Shown here piece after piece: positions 9,434 to 17,893 of a stretch of 64,000 nt of DNA; the first letter of the stretch is position 1, and each line of letters opens with the position of its first letter. The notes below the pieces were generated by a model. It saw nothing but the letters and a program-made list of their open reading frames with translations. It was not told where the DNA came from and did not search any database. Source of the DNA: Streptomyces roseochromogenus subsp. oscitans DS 12.976 (GTDB taxonomy: Bacteria > Actinomycetota > Actinomycetes > Streptomycetales > Streptomycetaceae); NCBI RefSeq assembly GCF_000497445.1, contig NZ_CM002285.1, forward strand, positions 7,755,149-7,819,148. The letters run 5' to 3'. The position numbers and the translations under genes are program-made.

Positions 9434-10135
9434 ATGACCAGCACGGTCCCCGCGCTCGGAACCCGTACGGCCGAAGGCTCCGCCCTGCAGGCGGTGCTTC
9501 TCGACATGGACGGCACCCTGGTGGACACCGAGGGCTTCTGGTGGGACGTCGAGGTCGAGATCTTCGCCCGCCTCGGCCACACCCTGGACGAATCCTGGCG
9601 GCATGTCGTGGTCGGCGGACCCATGACCCGCAGCGCCGGCTTCCTCATCGAGGCCACCGGCGCCGACATCCCGCTCACCGAGCTCACCGCGCTGCTCAAC
9701 GACGGCTTCGAGGACCGCATCGGCCATGCCCTGCCGCTGATGCCGGGCGCCGCCCGCCTGCTCGCCGAACTCCACGAGCACGCCATCCCCACGGCCCTTG
9801 TCTCGGCCTCCCACCGGCGCATCATCGACCGTGTCCTGAAGGTTCTCGGCCCGCACCACTTCGCCCTGTCCATCGCGGGCGACGAGGTCTCGCGCACCAA
9901 GCCCTTCCCCGACCCCTATCTGCTCGCCGCCGCCGGGCTCGGCGCGCAGCCCGACCGGTGCGCGGTGGTCGAGGACACCGCGACCGGAGTCGCCGCGGCC
10001 GAGGCCGCCGGCTGCCGCGTGGTCGCCGTACCTTCCGTCGCGCCCATCACCCCGTCCGAGGGACGCACCGTGGTCACCTCCCTGGAAGAGGTCGACCTGG
10101 CATTTCTGCGTGGCCTGATGACGGAAATGCCCTAG
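9434..10135 (+). CDS. HAD-superfamily hydrolase, beta-phosphoglucomutase/phosphatase type
   Basis: The 233-residue protein shows HAD motif I, LLDMDGTLVDTEG (nucleophile Asp24, acid/base Asp26), motif II in LVSASH, and motif III/IV around VVEDTATGVAAAEAAG. The cap domain is of the small helical type seen in phosphoglycolate phosphatases and beta-phosphoglucomutases, so it probably dephosphorylates a small sugar or nucleotide phosphate; the substrate cannot be read from sequence. ATG 9434 has AAGGAGG eight bases upstream. It stands alone behind metH. Confidence 0.88.
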   Translation: MTSTVPALGTRTAEGSALQAVLLDMDGTLVDTEGFWWDVEVEIFARLGHTLDESWRHVVVGGPMTRSAGFLIEATGADIPLTELTALLNDGFEDRIGHALPLMPGAARLLAELHEHAIPTALVSASHRRIIDRVLKVLGPHHFALSIAGDEVSRTKPFPDPYLLAAAGLGAQPDRCAVVEDTATGVAAAEAAGCRVVAVPSVAPITPSEGRTVVTSLEEVDLAFLRGLMTEMP

Positions 10136-10566
10136 CCGTTCACCCAGCGTGAAAAGTCCATTGGCCCTGCTGGACACATTTCCGGGAAGTCCCCCCGCGG
10201 GGAATTCCAGCCCGGCCGTCCGGCCGAATTCCACTGACTCACCGCACAGTTGGAGGTGTGACGTTCGCCACCTTGAAGGCCCTGGACAGCCCGGGTCGAC
10301 TGTGCTGAACGACCCCGTTCGGGCCCGAACCACGGGTCTTTGTGTCCCGATTGATGGGAAGCTGCACTAATCCTGCCGCTGTCGGGTTTTCGGTGCGTCC
10401 GCACCCGGTTCCCCTGCGTGATGGGGGGTCAACTCACGCGGCCGCGAACCGTCCTGCGGGCGCGGACTAATCTCGTCGCGAGAACATCGCCGCAACCCCC
10501 CGTGATCCGCCGCACCACCATGCATGCCGGATACACGGACCCGAACAGCTCTGGAGAAACCCCCGC
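10136..10566 (+). promoter_or_regulatory. 431-base gene-free region upstream of the solute-binding protein pair
   Basis: No coding potential was recognised here. TAATCT at 10468-10473 and CTAATCC near 10367-10373 resemble -10 elements upstream of the 10567 gene. Several short GC-rich inverted repeats occur but none is convincing as a terminator. GGAG for the next gene lies at about 10553. Confidence 0.3.
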
Positions 10567-12171
10567 ATGAACCGCAAGACTTTGGTGCTGCCGGCGGTAG
10601 CCGGCCTGCTCACCCCGGTTCTCGCCGCATGCGGCGGGACCAGCAGCGGGAGCAAGAGCGGCGACGCCATCGTCGTCGGCACCACGGACCGGTTCACCGC
10701 CACCAGCGACGCCCCGGCACCCATCGACCCGGCCTACGCCTACGACGTCGGCACCTGGAACATCCTTCGCCAGACCGTCCAGACCCTGATGGCCCAGCCC
10801 AAGGGCGAGGGCGACCCCGTCCCGGACGCCGCCGAGAGCTGCTCCTTCACCGACAGCGGCAGCGAACGCTACGCCTGCAAGCTCCGCGACGGCCTCAAGT
10901 TCGCCAGCGGCGACCAGGTCACCGCCCAGGACGTCAAGTACTCCATCGAGCGCGCCCTGCGCATCAAGTCCGACAGCGGCGTCGCCTCCCTGCTCAACAC
11001 CATCGACACCATCGAGACGCAGGGCGACCGCGAGGTCATCTTCCACCTCAAGACGGCCGACGCCACCTTCCCGTACAAGCTGTCCACTCCGGTCGCGGGC
11101 ATCATCAACCCGAAGGACTACCCGAAGGACAAGCTGCGCGACGGCTTCGAGGTCGACGGCTCCGGCCCGTACACCTTCCACGCCGATACCGACGGCAACG
11201 CGATCACCACCGCCACCTTCACCAAGAACCCCAACTACAAGGGCTATGTGAAGGTGAACAACGACAAGGTCGAGCTGCGCTCCTTCTCCGACGCCGACGC
11301 CATGGGCGCCGCGATCGACAAGGGTGACATCGACGTCATGACCCGCACCATGTCGCCCGAGCAGATCCAGAAGCTGGACGCCGGCGGCGACGACAAGGTC
11401 GACCTGGTCGACATGCCGGGCCTGGAAATCCGCTACCTGGCCTTCAACACCAACGCGCCCAGCGTGAAGTCCAAGGCCGTACGCCAGGCCGTGGCCCAGC
11501 TCATCGACCGCGCGGCACTGGTCGGCAAGGTCTACGGCACCCAGGCCGAGCCGCTGTACTCGCTGGTCCCGGCCACCATCACCGGCCACTCCAACTCGTT
11601 CTTCAACAAGTACGGCAACCCCAGCGTCGACAAGGCCAAGAGCCTGCTCGCCAAGGCCGGCATCACCACCCCGGTGAAGCTGACCCTGCACTACACCACC
11701 GACCACTACGGCTCCGCGGAGAAGAAGGAGTTCGAGGTCCTGCAGCAGCAGCTCAACGACAGCGGCCTGTTCAACGCGTCCATCCAGGGCCACACCTGGG
11801 AGACCTTCCGGCCCGCCGAGAAGAAGGGGCAGTACGACGTCTACGGTATGGGCTGGTTCCCCGACTTCCCCGACGCCGACAACTTCCTCGCGCCCTTCCT
11901 CGACAAGGACAACTTCCTCGGCTCGCCGTACTCCAACAGCACCATCCAGAACACTCTGATCCCGGACTCCCGCCGTGAGGCCGACCGGCTCGCCGCCGCC
12001 AAGAGCCTGACCGCGATCCAGGACACCGTCGCCGACGACGTCCCGGTGCTGCCGCTGTGGCAGGGCAAGCAGTACGTCGCCGCACGGAGCGACATCACGG
12101 GTGTCGCGTACGCCCTCAACTCCTCCTCGACGCTTCAGCTGTGGGAGCTCGGCCGCGGTGTGAGCGGCTGA
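10567..12171 (+). CDS. ABC transporter solute-binding lipoprotein, peptide/oligopeptide (SBP_bac_5) family
   Basis: Extracellular substrate-binding lipoprotein of the OppA/DppA type. The signal peptide ends in lipobox LAAC with Cys22, and the mature 513-residue part has the family features RDGLKFASGDQVTAQDVKYS and, near the C-terminus, the cluster signature FPDFPDADNFLAPF. Two cysteines (in ESCSFTD and RYACKLRD) recur at the same place in the next gene, suggesting a disulfide. No permease or ATPase genes accompany the pair, so it must share transporters encoded elsewhere or act as a sensor or chaperone. The ligand is unknown. Confidence 0.88.
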   Translation: MNRKTLVLPAVAGLLTPVLAACGGTSSGSKSGDAIVVGTTDRFTATSDAPAPIDPAYAYDVGTWNILRQTVQTLMAQPKGEGDPVPDAAESCSFTDSGSERYACKLRDGLKFASGDQVTAQDVKYSIERALRIKSDSGVASLLNTIDTIETQGDREVIFHLKTADATFPYKLSTPVAGIINPKDYPKDKLRDGFEVDGSGPYTFHADTDGNAITTATFTKNPNYKGYVKVNNDKVELRSFSDADAMGAAIDKGDIDVMTRTMSPEQIQKLDAGGDDKVDLVDMPGLEIRYLAFNTNAPSVKSKAVRQAVAQLIDRAALVGKVYGTQAEPLYSLVPATITGHSNSFFNKYGNPSVDKAKSLLAKAGITTPVKLTLHYTTDHYGSAEKKEFEVLQQQLNDSGLFNASIQGHTWETFRPAEKKGQYDVYGMGWFPDFPDADNFLAPFLDKDNFLGSPYSNSTIQNTLIPDSRREADRLAAAKSLTAIQDTVADDVPVLPLWQGKQYVAARSDITGVAYALNSSSTLQLWELGRGVSG

Positions 12172-12200
12172 CGGCTCTCTCCCGGGGGCCAGGGACGGCT

Positions 12201-12218
12201 GCCCCGGTGACCCGGGGC
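12201..12218 (+). terminator. small hairpin between the two binding-protein genes
   Basis: GCCCCGG and CCGGGGC form a 7-bp stem with a 4-base loop in the 88-base gap. It could lower read-through into the second gene or protect the upstream message. Confidence 0.3.
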
Positions 12219-12259
12219 CAGGACGGGGCTCCGGGGTGACGAACCGACGAATAAGGCAC

Positions 12260-13846
12260 ATGCGAGTGAATCTGCGCAACCAGTGGCCGGTCCTGCCCGT
12301 CGTGGCAGGACTGGCCTCCGGCCTGTTGACCGGCTGCGGCTCGGGGAGCGGTGATTCCGGGGGGACCGGCTCCTCCGTGGTGATGGGGATGTCCGACGAC
12401 GTCCTCGCCACGGACCCGGCATCCGGCTACGACCCTGGCTCCTGGCTGTTGTTCGACAACGTCTTCCAGTCGCTGCTCAGCTTCCCCAAGGGCGCGACCC
12501 AACCCCAGCCCGAACTGGCCAAGGAGTGCTCCTTCACCGACTCCCGGGCCACCGTCTACAAGTGCGAGCTGAGGGACGGCCTGAAATTCAGCAACGGTGA
12601 CGCCCTCACCTCGAAGGACGTGAAGTTCTCCTTCGACCGCATGCTGAAGATCAACGACTCGGCCGGACCCGCGATCATGTTCCCGATGCTCGGCAGCATC
12701 GGCACACCCGACGCGAAGACGGTGGTCTTCCACCTGAAGTCCTCCGACGCCACCTTCCCCAGCAAGATCGCCTCCGGCGCCGGCTCCATCGTGGACCACA
12801 GCCAGTACGACGCGAACGGCCTGCGCACCGACCACCAGGCCGTCGGCTCCGGCCCCTACAAGCTGGACTCCTTCGACAAGGACAAAGCGGTCTTCTCCGT
12901 CAACGACAACTACCAGGGCACCGCCAAGGTCAAGAACTCCGGCGTCACCCTGAAGTTCTTCCACGGCGACCGCACCGCCCTGAAGCAGGCCCTCCTCGAC
13001 GGCAAGGTCGACATCGCCTACCGAGGCCTGTCCGCCTCCGACATCGCCGGCCTCGACAAGCAGGACGGCAGGAAGGGCGTCGACGTCATCGAAGGCACCA
13101 GCGCCGAAGTCCAGCACCTGGTCTTCAACATGAAGGACCCGATCGCCCAAAAGCTCGGCGTCCGCAAGGCCATGGCCTACCTCCTCGACCGCGATGCCCT
13201 CATGAAGAACGTCTACCAGGGCACCGCCACCCCGCTGTACTCGATCATCCCGGCGGGCATCGTCGGCCACAACACCGCCTTCTTCGACACCTACGGCGCC
13301 CGACCCTCCCAGGCCAAGGCCGCCGCCGCGCTGCGCGCCGACGGCATCACCGGCAAGGTCAAGCTCACCCTGTGGTCCACGCCGTCGCGTTACGGCCCCG
13401 CCACCGACGAGGAGCTGAAAGCCATCGCCGGCCAGCTCAACGCCAGCGGCATGTTCGACGCCGACGTCAAGTCCGTCGCCTTCGACCAGTACGAGAAGGA
13501 CATCGCCGCCGGCAAGTACGGCGTCTACGTCAAGGGCTGGGTGCCGGACTACCCGGACGCCGACAACTTCACCGCGCCCTTCTTCGGCAAGGGCAACGTG
13601 CTGGACAACAACTACCGCAACAACACCATCACCGGCTCGCTGATCCCCAGCACGGCCGCACAGAGCGACCGCGCCGCCACCGACGGGGACTTCGGCCGGC
13701 TGCAGAACATCGTCGCCACCGAACTGCCCGTCCTGCCCGTCTGGCAGGCCAAGCAGTACGCCGTCGTCCGCGACGGCGTCTACGGCCTGGAGTACTGCCT
13801 GGACGCCTCCACGGTGTTCCGGTTCTGGGAACTCAGCAAGAGCTGA
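12260..13846 (+). CDS. second ABC transporter solute-binding lipoprotein, peptide family
   Basis: A 528-residue paralogue of the preceding gene, colinear through most of its length (compare CSFTDS, RDGLKF, YPDADNFTAPF). The signal peptide ends in LLTGC with Cys26. Start ATG 12260 is preferred because AAGG lies four bases upstream and the signal peptide then has normal length; a GTG at 12236 would add eight residues. Tandem duplication with divergence suggests that the two copies bind different peptides or metal chelates. It is convergent with the response-regulator gene across a shared terminator. Confidence 0.87.
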   Translation: MRVNLRNQWPVLPVVAGLASGLLTGCGSGSGDSGGTGSSVVMGMSDDVLATDPASGYDPGSWLLFDNVFQSLLSFPKGATQPQPELAKECSFTDSRATVYKCELRDGLKFSNGDALTSKDVKFSFDRMLKINDSAGPAIMFPMLGSIGTPDAKTVVFHLKSSDATFPSKIASGAGSIVDHSQYDANGLRTDHQAVGSGPYKLDSFDKDKAVFSVNDNYQGTAKVKNSGVTLKFFHGDRTALKQALLDGKVDIAYRGLSASDIAGLDKQDGRKGVDVIEGTSAEVQHLVFNMKDPIAQKLGVRKAMAYLLDRDALMKNVYQGTATPLYSIIPAGIVGHNTAFFDTYGARPSQAKAAAALRADGITGKVKLTLWSTPSRYGPATDEELKAIAGQLNASGMFDADVKSVAFDQYEKDIAAGKYGVYVKGWVPDYPDADNFTAPFFGKGNVLDNNYRNNTITGSLIPSTAAQSDRAATDGDFGRLQNIVATELPVLPVWQAKQYAVVRDGVYGLEYCLDASTVFRFWELSKS

Positions 13847-13861
13847 CACCCGTTGACACCG

Positions 13862-13894
13862 AGGGCGCCCATCTCCGCACGGGAGGGGCGCCCT
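13862..13894. terminator. bidirectional terminator between convergent genes
   Basis: AGGGCGCCC and GGGCGCCCT form a perfect 9-bp stem, with CTCC/GGAG able to extend pairing inside the 15-base loop. It sits 16 bases past the binding-protein stop and 27 bases past the response-regulator stop, so it can serve both strands. Confidence 0.65.
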
Positions 13895-13921
13895 TCACCG
13901 TCGTACCGGACGTATGCGCGC

Positions 13922-14593
13922 TCACTGAGCGCCGGGACGCACCAGACCGCTCTCGTACGCGTACACCGCAGCCTGCACCCGGTCCCTGAGGCCCAGCTTG
14001 GTCAGCACATGCCCCACATGCGTCTTCACCGTCGTCTCACTGACGAACAGATCGGCCGCGATCTCCGCGTTCGACAGGCCGCGCGCCACCAGCTTCAGCA
14101 CCTCCACCTCACGGTCCGTGAGGGTGTTCAGCGTGTCCGGCACCGGCTCGTCGCCGGAGGGCAGATGCGTGGCGTACTTGTCCAGCAGCCGGCGCGTGAT
14201 GCTCGGTGCCAGCATCGCCTCACCCGCCGCCACCACCCGGATGGCCTGCACCAGTTCATTGGCGGGTGCGTCCTTCAGCAGAAAACCACTCGCACCGGCG
14301 CGCAGCGCCTCCACCACGTACTCGTCCAGATCGAACGTGGTCAGCACCAGCACCTTCGCCGGGCCGGACCGGTCGGGACCGGTGATCTGCCGGGTCGCCT
14401 CCACCCCGTCCATCCGAGGCATACGGATGTCCATCAACACCACGTCCGGCTGCAGGGCCCGCACCTGATCGAGGGCCTGCAGGCCGTCACCGGCCTCGCC
14501 CACGACCGCGATGTCCTGCTCGGCCTCCAGAATCATCCGGAAACCCGTACGCAGCAGGGGCTGGTCGTCGACCAGTAGGACACGGATGGCCAC
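13922..14593 (-). CDS. NarL/FixJ-family response regulator
   Basis: The 223-residue protein has a receiver domain, with the acidic pocket at Asp9-Asp10 and phosphoacceptor Asp55 in VVLMDIRMP, and a C-terminal LuxR-type DNA-binding domain (TDREVEVLKLVARGLSNAEIA). GTG 14593 with AAGGAG eight bases upstream is preferred to an upstream frame that adds a 84-residue Gly/Arg-rich tail. No histidine kinase lies beside it, so it is an orphan here. It follows the RecB-family nuclease gene by only 14 bases on the same strand and is probably cotranscribed with it. Confidence 0.9.
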   Translation of the reverse strand: MAIRVLLVDDQPLLRTGFRMILEAEQDIAVVGEAGDGLQALDQVRALQPDVVLMDIRMPRMDGVEATRQITGPDRSGPAKVLVLTTFDLDEYVVEALRAGASGFLLKDAPANELVQAIRVVAAGEAMLAPSITRRLLDKYATHLPSGDEPVPDTLNTLTDREVEVLKLVARGLSNAEIAADLFVSETTVKTHVGHVLTKLGLRDRVQAAVYAYESGLVRPGAQ

Positions 14594-14607
14594 GTGACAC
14601 TCCTTCG

Positions 14608-15771
14608 CTAGTCCGGGCCCATTCTGCCCTGCTCCACGGCCCCGGACTCGGCCGCCCTCACCGGTGACTGCCGTGCTTCCCGCGAAACGCCCTGTTCGAC
14701 CGCGGCCGCGCCGTCGGCCGGACCCTCCACCGCATGCCCCTCGGCCGCCCGCACCGGCAGCGGATACGGCGGAGGAGTGCCGCCGAACTCCGGGCAGTGC
14801 GCCTGATGGTCGCACCAGCCGCACAGCTTGGTCGGGCGAGGCCGCCACTCACCCGTCCGCGTGGCCCGCTCGATCGCCTCCCACAGCGCGTGCAGCTTGC
14901 GCTCGACCCGCTCGAGATCGGCGAGCACCGGGTCGTACGTCAGCACATCCCCGCTGCCCAGATACACCAGCTGGAGCCGGCGCGGGACCACCCGCTTCAA
15001 CCGCCACACGACCAGGGCGTAGAACTTCATCTGGAACAGCGCGCCCTCGGAGTACTCCGGTCTCGGCGCCTTCCCCGTCTTGTAGTCGACGATCCGCACC
15101 TCACCGGTCGGCGCCACGTCCACCCGGTCGATGATCCCGCGCAGCCGCAGCCCCGACTCCAGCTCGGCCTCCACGAACAGCTCACGCTCGGCCGGCTCCA
15201 GCCGCGTCGGATCCTCCAGCGTGAACCAGCGCTCCACGAGCCGCTCGGCCTCCGCCAGCCAACCCGACAGCCGCTCCCCGTCCGGGTCGTCCGCGAACAG
15301 CTCCGTGACCTCCGGCCGGCTCTCCCGCAGCCGGTCCCACTGTCCCGGGATCAACGCCTTGGCCCGCGGCGCGGTCCGCTCGGCGGCGGGCGCGTCGAAC
15401 AGCCGCTCCAGCACCGCGTGCACCAGCGTGCCCCGCGTCGCCGCCGCACTCGGCTTCTCCGGCAGCCGGTCGATCACCCGGAACCGGTACAGCAACGGGC
15501 ACTGCATGAAATCGCCGGCCCGGGAAGGAGAGAGCGAGGTGGGCGGGACGGCGACCCGCTCGGCACCGGATGCGGCGGATGCCACGGAAGCGGGGGACGC
15601 CTCGGCCGCGGGGAGTTCCCGGGGCGCCACCGCCGGCGTCGAGGGGCCCGGCACCGGCCCTGTGGCCGGGGCCCGCGGAGCCGTCGTGGGTGTCGGCTGC
15701 GGCGCCTCGGCCGGATCCGTCTGCCCGGCGCCACCCGCCGGGGCTCCCGCGTCCTCGATGCTGCTGTCCAT
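14608..15771 (-). CDS. RecB-family PD-(D/E)XK exonuclease with Fe-S cysteines
   Basis: The 387-residue protein begins with a 90-residue Pro/Ala-rich linker and then a PDDEXK_1 (Cas4/RecB C-terminal-like) nuclease domain. Visible features are SPSRAGDFMQCPLLYRFR, with the first cluster cysteine and QxxxYR-like element, the GTLVHAVLERLF helix, the active-site strand EVRIVDYKTGK (Asp and Lys), and a closing cysteine group CGWCDHQAHCPEF. Four cysteines in this arrangement normally hold a 4Fe-4S cluster. The family counterpart Rv2119 also sits next to trmI in mycobacteria. Role: probably DNA end processing. Confidence 0.85.
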   Translation of the reverse strand: MDSSIEDAGAPAGGAGQTDPAEAPQPTPTTAPRAPATGPVPGPSTPAVAPRELPAAEASPASVASAASGAERVAVPPTSLSPSRAGDFMQCPLLYRFRVIDRLPEKPSAAATRGTLVHAVLERLFDAPAAERTAPRAKALIPGQWDRLRESRPEVTELFADDPDGERLSGWLAEAERLVERWFTLEDPTRLEPAERELFVEAELESGLRLRGIIDRVDVAPTGEVRIVDYKTGKAPRPEYSEGALFQMKFYALVVWRLKRVVPRRLQLVYLGSGDVLTYDPVLADLERVERKLHALWEAIERATRTGEWRPRPTKLCGWCDHQAHCPEFGGTPPPYPLPVRAAEGHAVEGPADGAAAVEQGVSREARQSPVRAAESGAVEQGRMGPD

Positions 15772-15950
15772 GCCCACAGACCTTACGGCCCACCACTGAC
15801 AGTGACCCGGCCGCCGCCCGCGTTCGACCGCACGACAGCGGGGCAAACACAAGGGGTGCCGGGGCGAAACGCGTCACCACGGCCGCATACCATCGACCAC
15901 AGACCCTTCCGTCCGGCAGGTACGGAAGACGCTTCGAACGAGGGGACACC

Positions 15951-16499
15951 GTGGACGTGAGCGGCGGAAGCGGGCAGCCGCGGTCCGGCAAAGACAAGCC
16001 GGCCGAGCACCCCGCAGGTCCAACGGCCCCGACGACCGGCCCCACCCACGATCCCAGCCCGGAGCGCCGGCCCCACACGCCTGACGCGGCCCCCCACCAG
16101 GCACCCACGGACCAAGACCCGTCCGACGCCGAGGCCACCGGGAAGCCGACCAGCGGACCGGCCACCGCACCTCCCGCCCAGGCCGCAACCGGCACCAGCA
16201 CCGGCCCGGACACCACCGGCGCCCCCGAGGACACCGACAACACCGGCACCGGCATGGACACCGGCTCGGCCGCCGAGAACCCCACCAGCGCCACAGAGGC
16301 CAACGCCACCGACGCCACGACGACCCGCACCGGCTTCGACAGCGACGCGAACCAGGGCACGAAGGACGACACCCCCCGCACCGACGCTCCCGGCACCGAC
16401 ACCCTCGGCACCGACACCCTCGGCACCGACGCCCCGCCCGCCGCCACGGACGCCCCCGCCCGCCCCCAGCACACCCCGGCCCCGGCCCCCGCACCCCCC
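15951..16499 (+). other. low-complexity coding segment, probably the frame-shifted N-terminus of the site-2 protease
   Basis: From GTG 15951 (VDVSGGSGQPRSGKD) a frame with strong GC3 bias encodes about 180 residues rich in Pro, Thr, Ala, Asp and Gly, with a 15-base tandem repeat (GTDTL units, 16391-16435). At a run of six C (16494-16499) the coding-like frame changes: one extra C would join it to DPHSEHRSLAQSGIAKG and on into the protease at 16598. Unshifted, it runs on as an Arg/Ser-rich frame to 16958, on top of the protease gene. A sequencing or assembly error in the C-run, a true mutation or slippage are all possible. Confidence 0.55.
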
Positions 16500-16597
16500 G
16501 CGACCCGCACAGCGAGCATCGTTCCCTCGCACAGTCCGGGATCGCCAAGGGCGAGCCGCCGCAGCCGCGGCCCAAGGAGCCCGGTGGCGGCATCCTC

Positions 16598-17731
16598 ATG
16601 GGCCGGCCCTTCGGCGTGCCGGTGTACGTCGCGCCCAGCTGGTTCCTCGTCGCCGCACTCATCACCTGGGTCTTCGGCGGCCAGCTCGACCGCGTACTGC
16701 CCGGACTCGGCGCCGCCCGCTACCTGGTCTCCCTGTTCTTCGCCGTCGCCTTCTACGCCTCCGTCCTGGTCCACGAGCTCGCCCACACGGTCGCCGCGAT
16801 CCGCTTCAAACTCCCCGTCCGCCGGATCCAGCTGCAGTTCTTCGGCGGCGTCTCAGAGATCGAGAAGGAAGCAGAGACCCCCGGCCGCGAGTTCGTCCTC
16901 GCCTTCGTCGGCCCCCTGCTCTCCCTCATCCTCGCCGGACTGTTCTACCTCGCCATGAAACCCGTCGAACCCGGCACCGTCCCCGGCGTCCTGCTGGCCG
17001 GCCTGATGATCTCCAACCTCATCGTGGCGATCTTCAACCTCCTCCCCGGCCTGCCCCTCGACGGCGGCCGAATGCTCCGCGCCGTCGTCTGGAAAATCAC
17101 CGGCAAACCCATGAGCGGCACCATCGCCGCCGCCTGGGTCGGCCGCGCCCTCGCCGTCGCCGTCCTCGTCGGCCTGCCCCTGCTCAACCAGTCCGGCGCC
17201 CTCGGCGGCGACCACACCGACGCCGGCGGCATGGACACCGTCACCGACGCCCTGCTCGCCGCCATCCTCGCCGCGATCATCTGGACCGGCGCCGGCAACA
17301 GCCTGCGCATGGCCCGCCTGCGCGAACACCTCCCCGAACTCCGCGCCCGCACCCTCACCCGCCGCGCCGTACCGGTCCAGACCGACACCCCCCTCTCCGA
17401 AGCCCTCCGCCGCGCCAACGCCGCCGGAGCGCGCGCCCTTGTCGTCGTCGACGCCCACGGCAACCCCCTCTCCCTCGTCCGCGAGTCCGCCATCGTCGGC
17501 GTACCCCAACACCGCCGCCCCTGGGTCCCCGTCAGCGGCCTCGCCCAGGACCTCACCGACGGCATGCGCGTCTCCGCCGAGCTGGCCGGGGAGGAACTCC
17601 TCGACGTCCTGCGGGCCACCCCCGCCACCGAATACCTCGTCGTAGAGGAAACCGGCGAGATCTACGGCGTCCTGTCCGCGGCAGACGTAGAACGGGCCTT
17701 CGTCAGGGCAATGGCAAGGCCCGCTTCATAA
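16598..17731 (+). CDS. site-2 protease family (M50) membrane zinc metalloprotease with CBS pair
   Basis: Intramembrane protease. The segment from ATG 16598 encodes 377 residues. It has several membrane helices, the zinc-binding VHELAHTVAA in an early helix, the second active-site motif NLLPGLPLDGGRML, then two CBS domains (about residues 240-370) ending near VEETGEIYGVLSAADV. No ribosome site lies at a suitable distance from ATG 16598 (the nearest AAGGAG is 18 bases away), and conserved-looking sequence continues upstream in frame. The true start is therefore probably at 15951 through a frameshift. It is divergent from the RecB-family gene. Confidence 0.88.
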   Translation: MGRPFGVPVYVAPSWFLVAALITWVFGGQLDRVLPGLGAARYLVSLFFAVAFYASVLVHELAHTVAAIRFKLPVRRIQLQFFGGVSEIEKEAETPGREFVLAFVGPLLSLILAGLFYLAMKPVEPGTVPGVLLAGLMISNLIVAIFNLLPGLPLDGGRMLRAVVWKITGKPMSGTIAAAWVGRALAVAVLVGLPLLNQSGALGGDHTDAGGMDTVTDALLAAILAAIIWTGAGNSLRMARLREHLPELRARTLTRRAVPVQTDTPLSEALRRANAAGARALVVVDAHGNPLSLVRESAIVGVPQHRRPWVPVSGLAQDLTDGMRVSAELAGEELLDVLRATPATEYLVVEETGEIYGVLSAADVERAFVRAMARPAS

Positions 17732-17755
17732 CACCCCGCACTGAAACGACCCAAA

Positions 17756-17830
17756 AGGGCGCGGGGTCGTATCGATGTACGGCTACCGCCGCGTGGGCGC
17801 GACCAGCCGTACACGGCCCGCACCTGCACC
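17756..17830 (+). repeat. dispersed intergenic repeat, copy A
   Basis: GGGCGCGGGG, then TCGTATCGAT, CCGCCGCGTGGGCGCGACC and a CCCGCACC end match a second copy at 56082-56155 (about 38 kb away) over roughly 70 bases with scattered mismatches. Both are intergenic and precede a gene on the plus strand. Similar elements are familiar between genes in many Streptomyces genomes. Confidence 0.65.
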
Positions 17831-17893
17831 ACACACCGTCCCCCACCCCCTCCGTCGGCCAAACCCCCGGACAGGAACCGGTACGCTGGTCAC

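Noticed and set aside
5557..9900. A 1447-codon open frame on the minus strand opposite metH
   Set aside because: Mirror of the GC-rich metH codons; repetitive Leu/Gly/Val/Ala composition and no recognisable domain.
14608..15771. Cas4 nuclease
   Set aside because: Fold and Fe-S cysteines resemble Cas4, but there is no CRISPR locus and the position beside trmI matches the Rv2119-type family.
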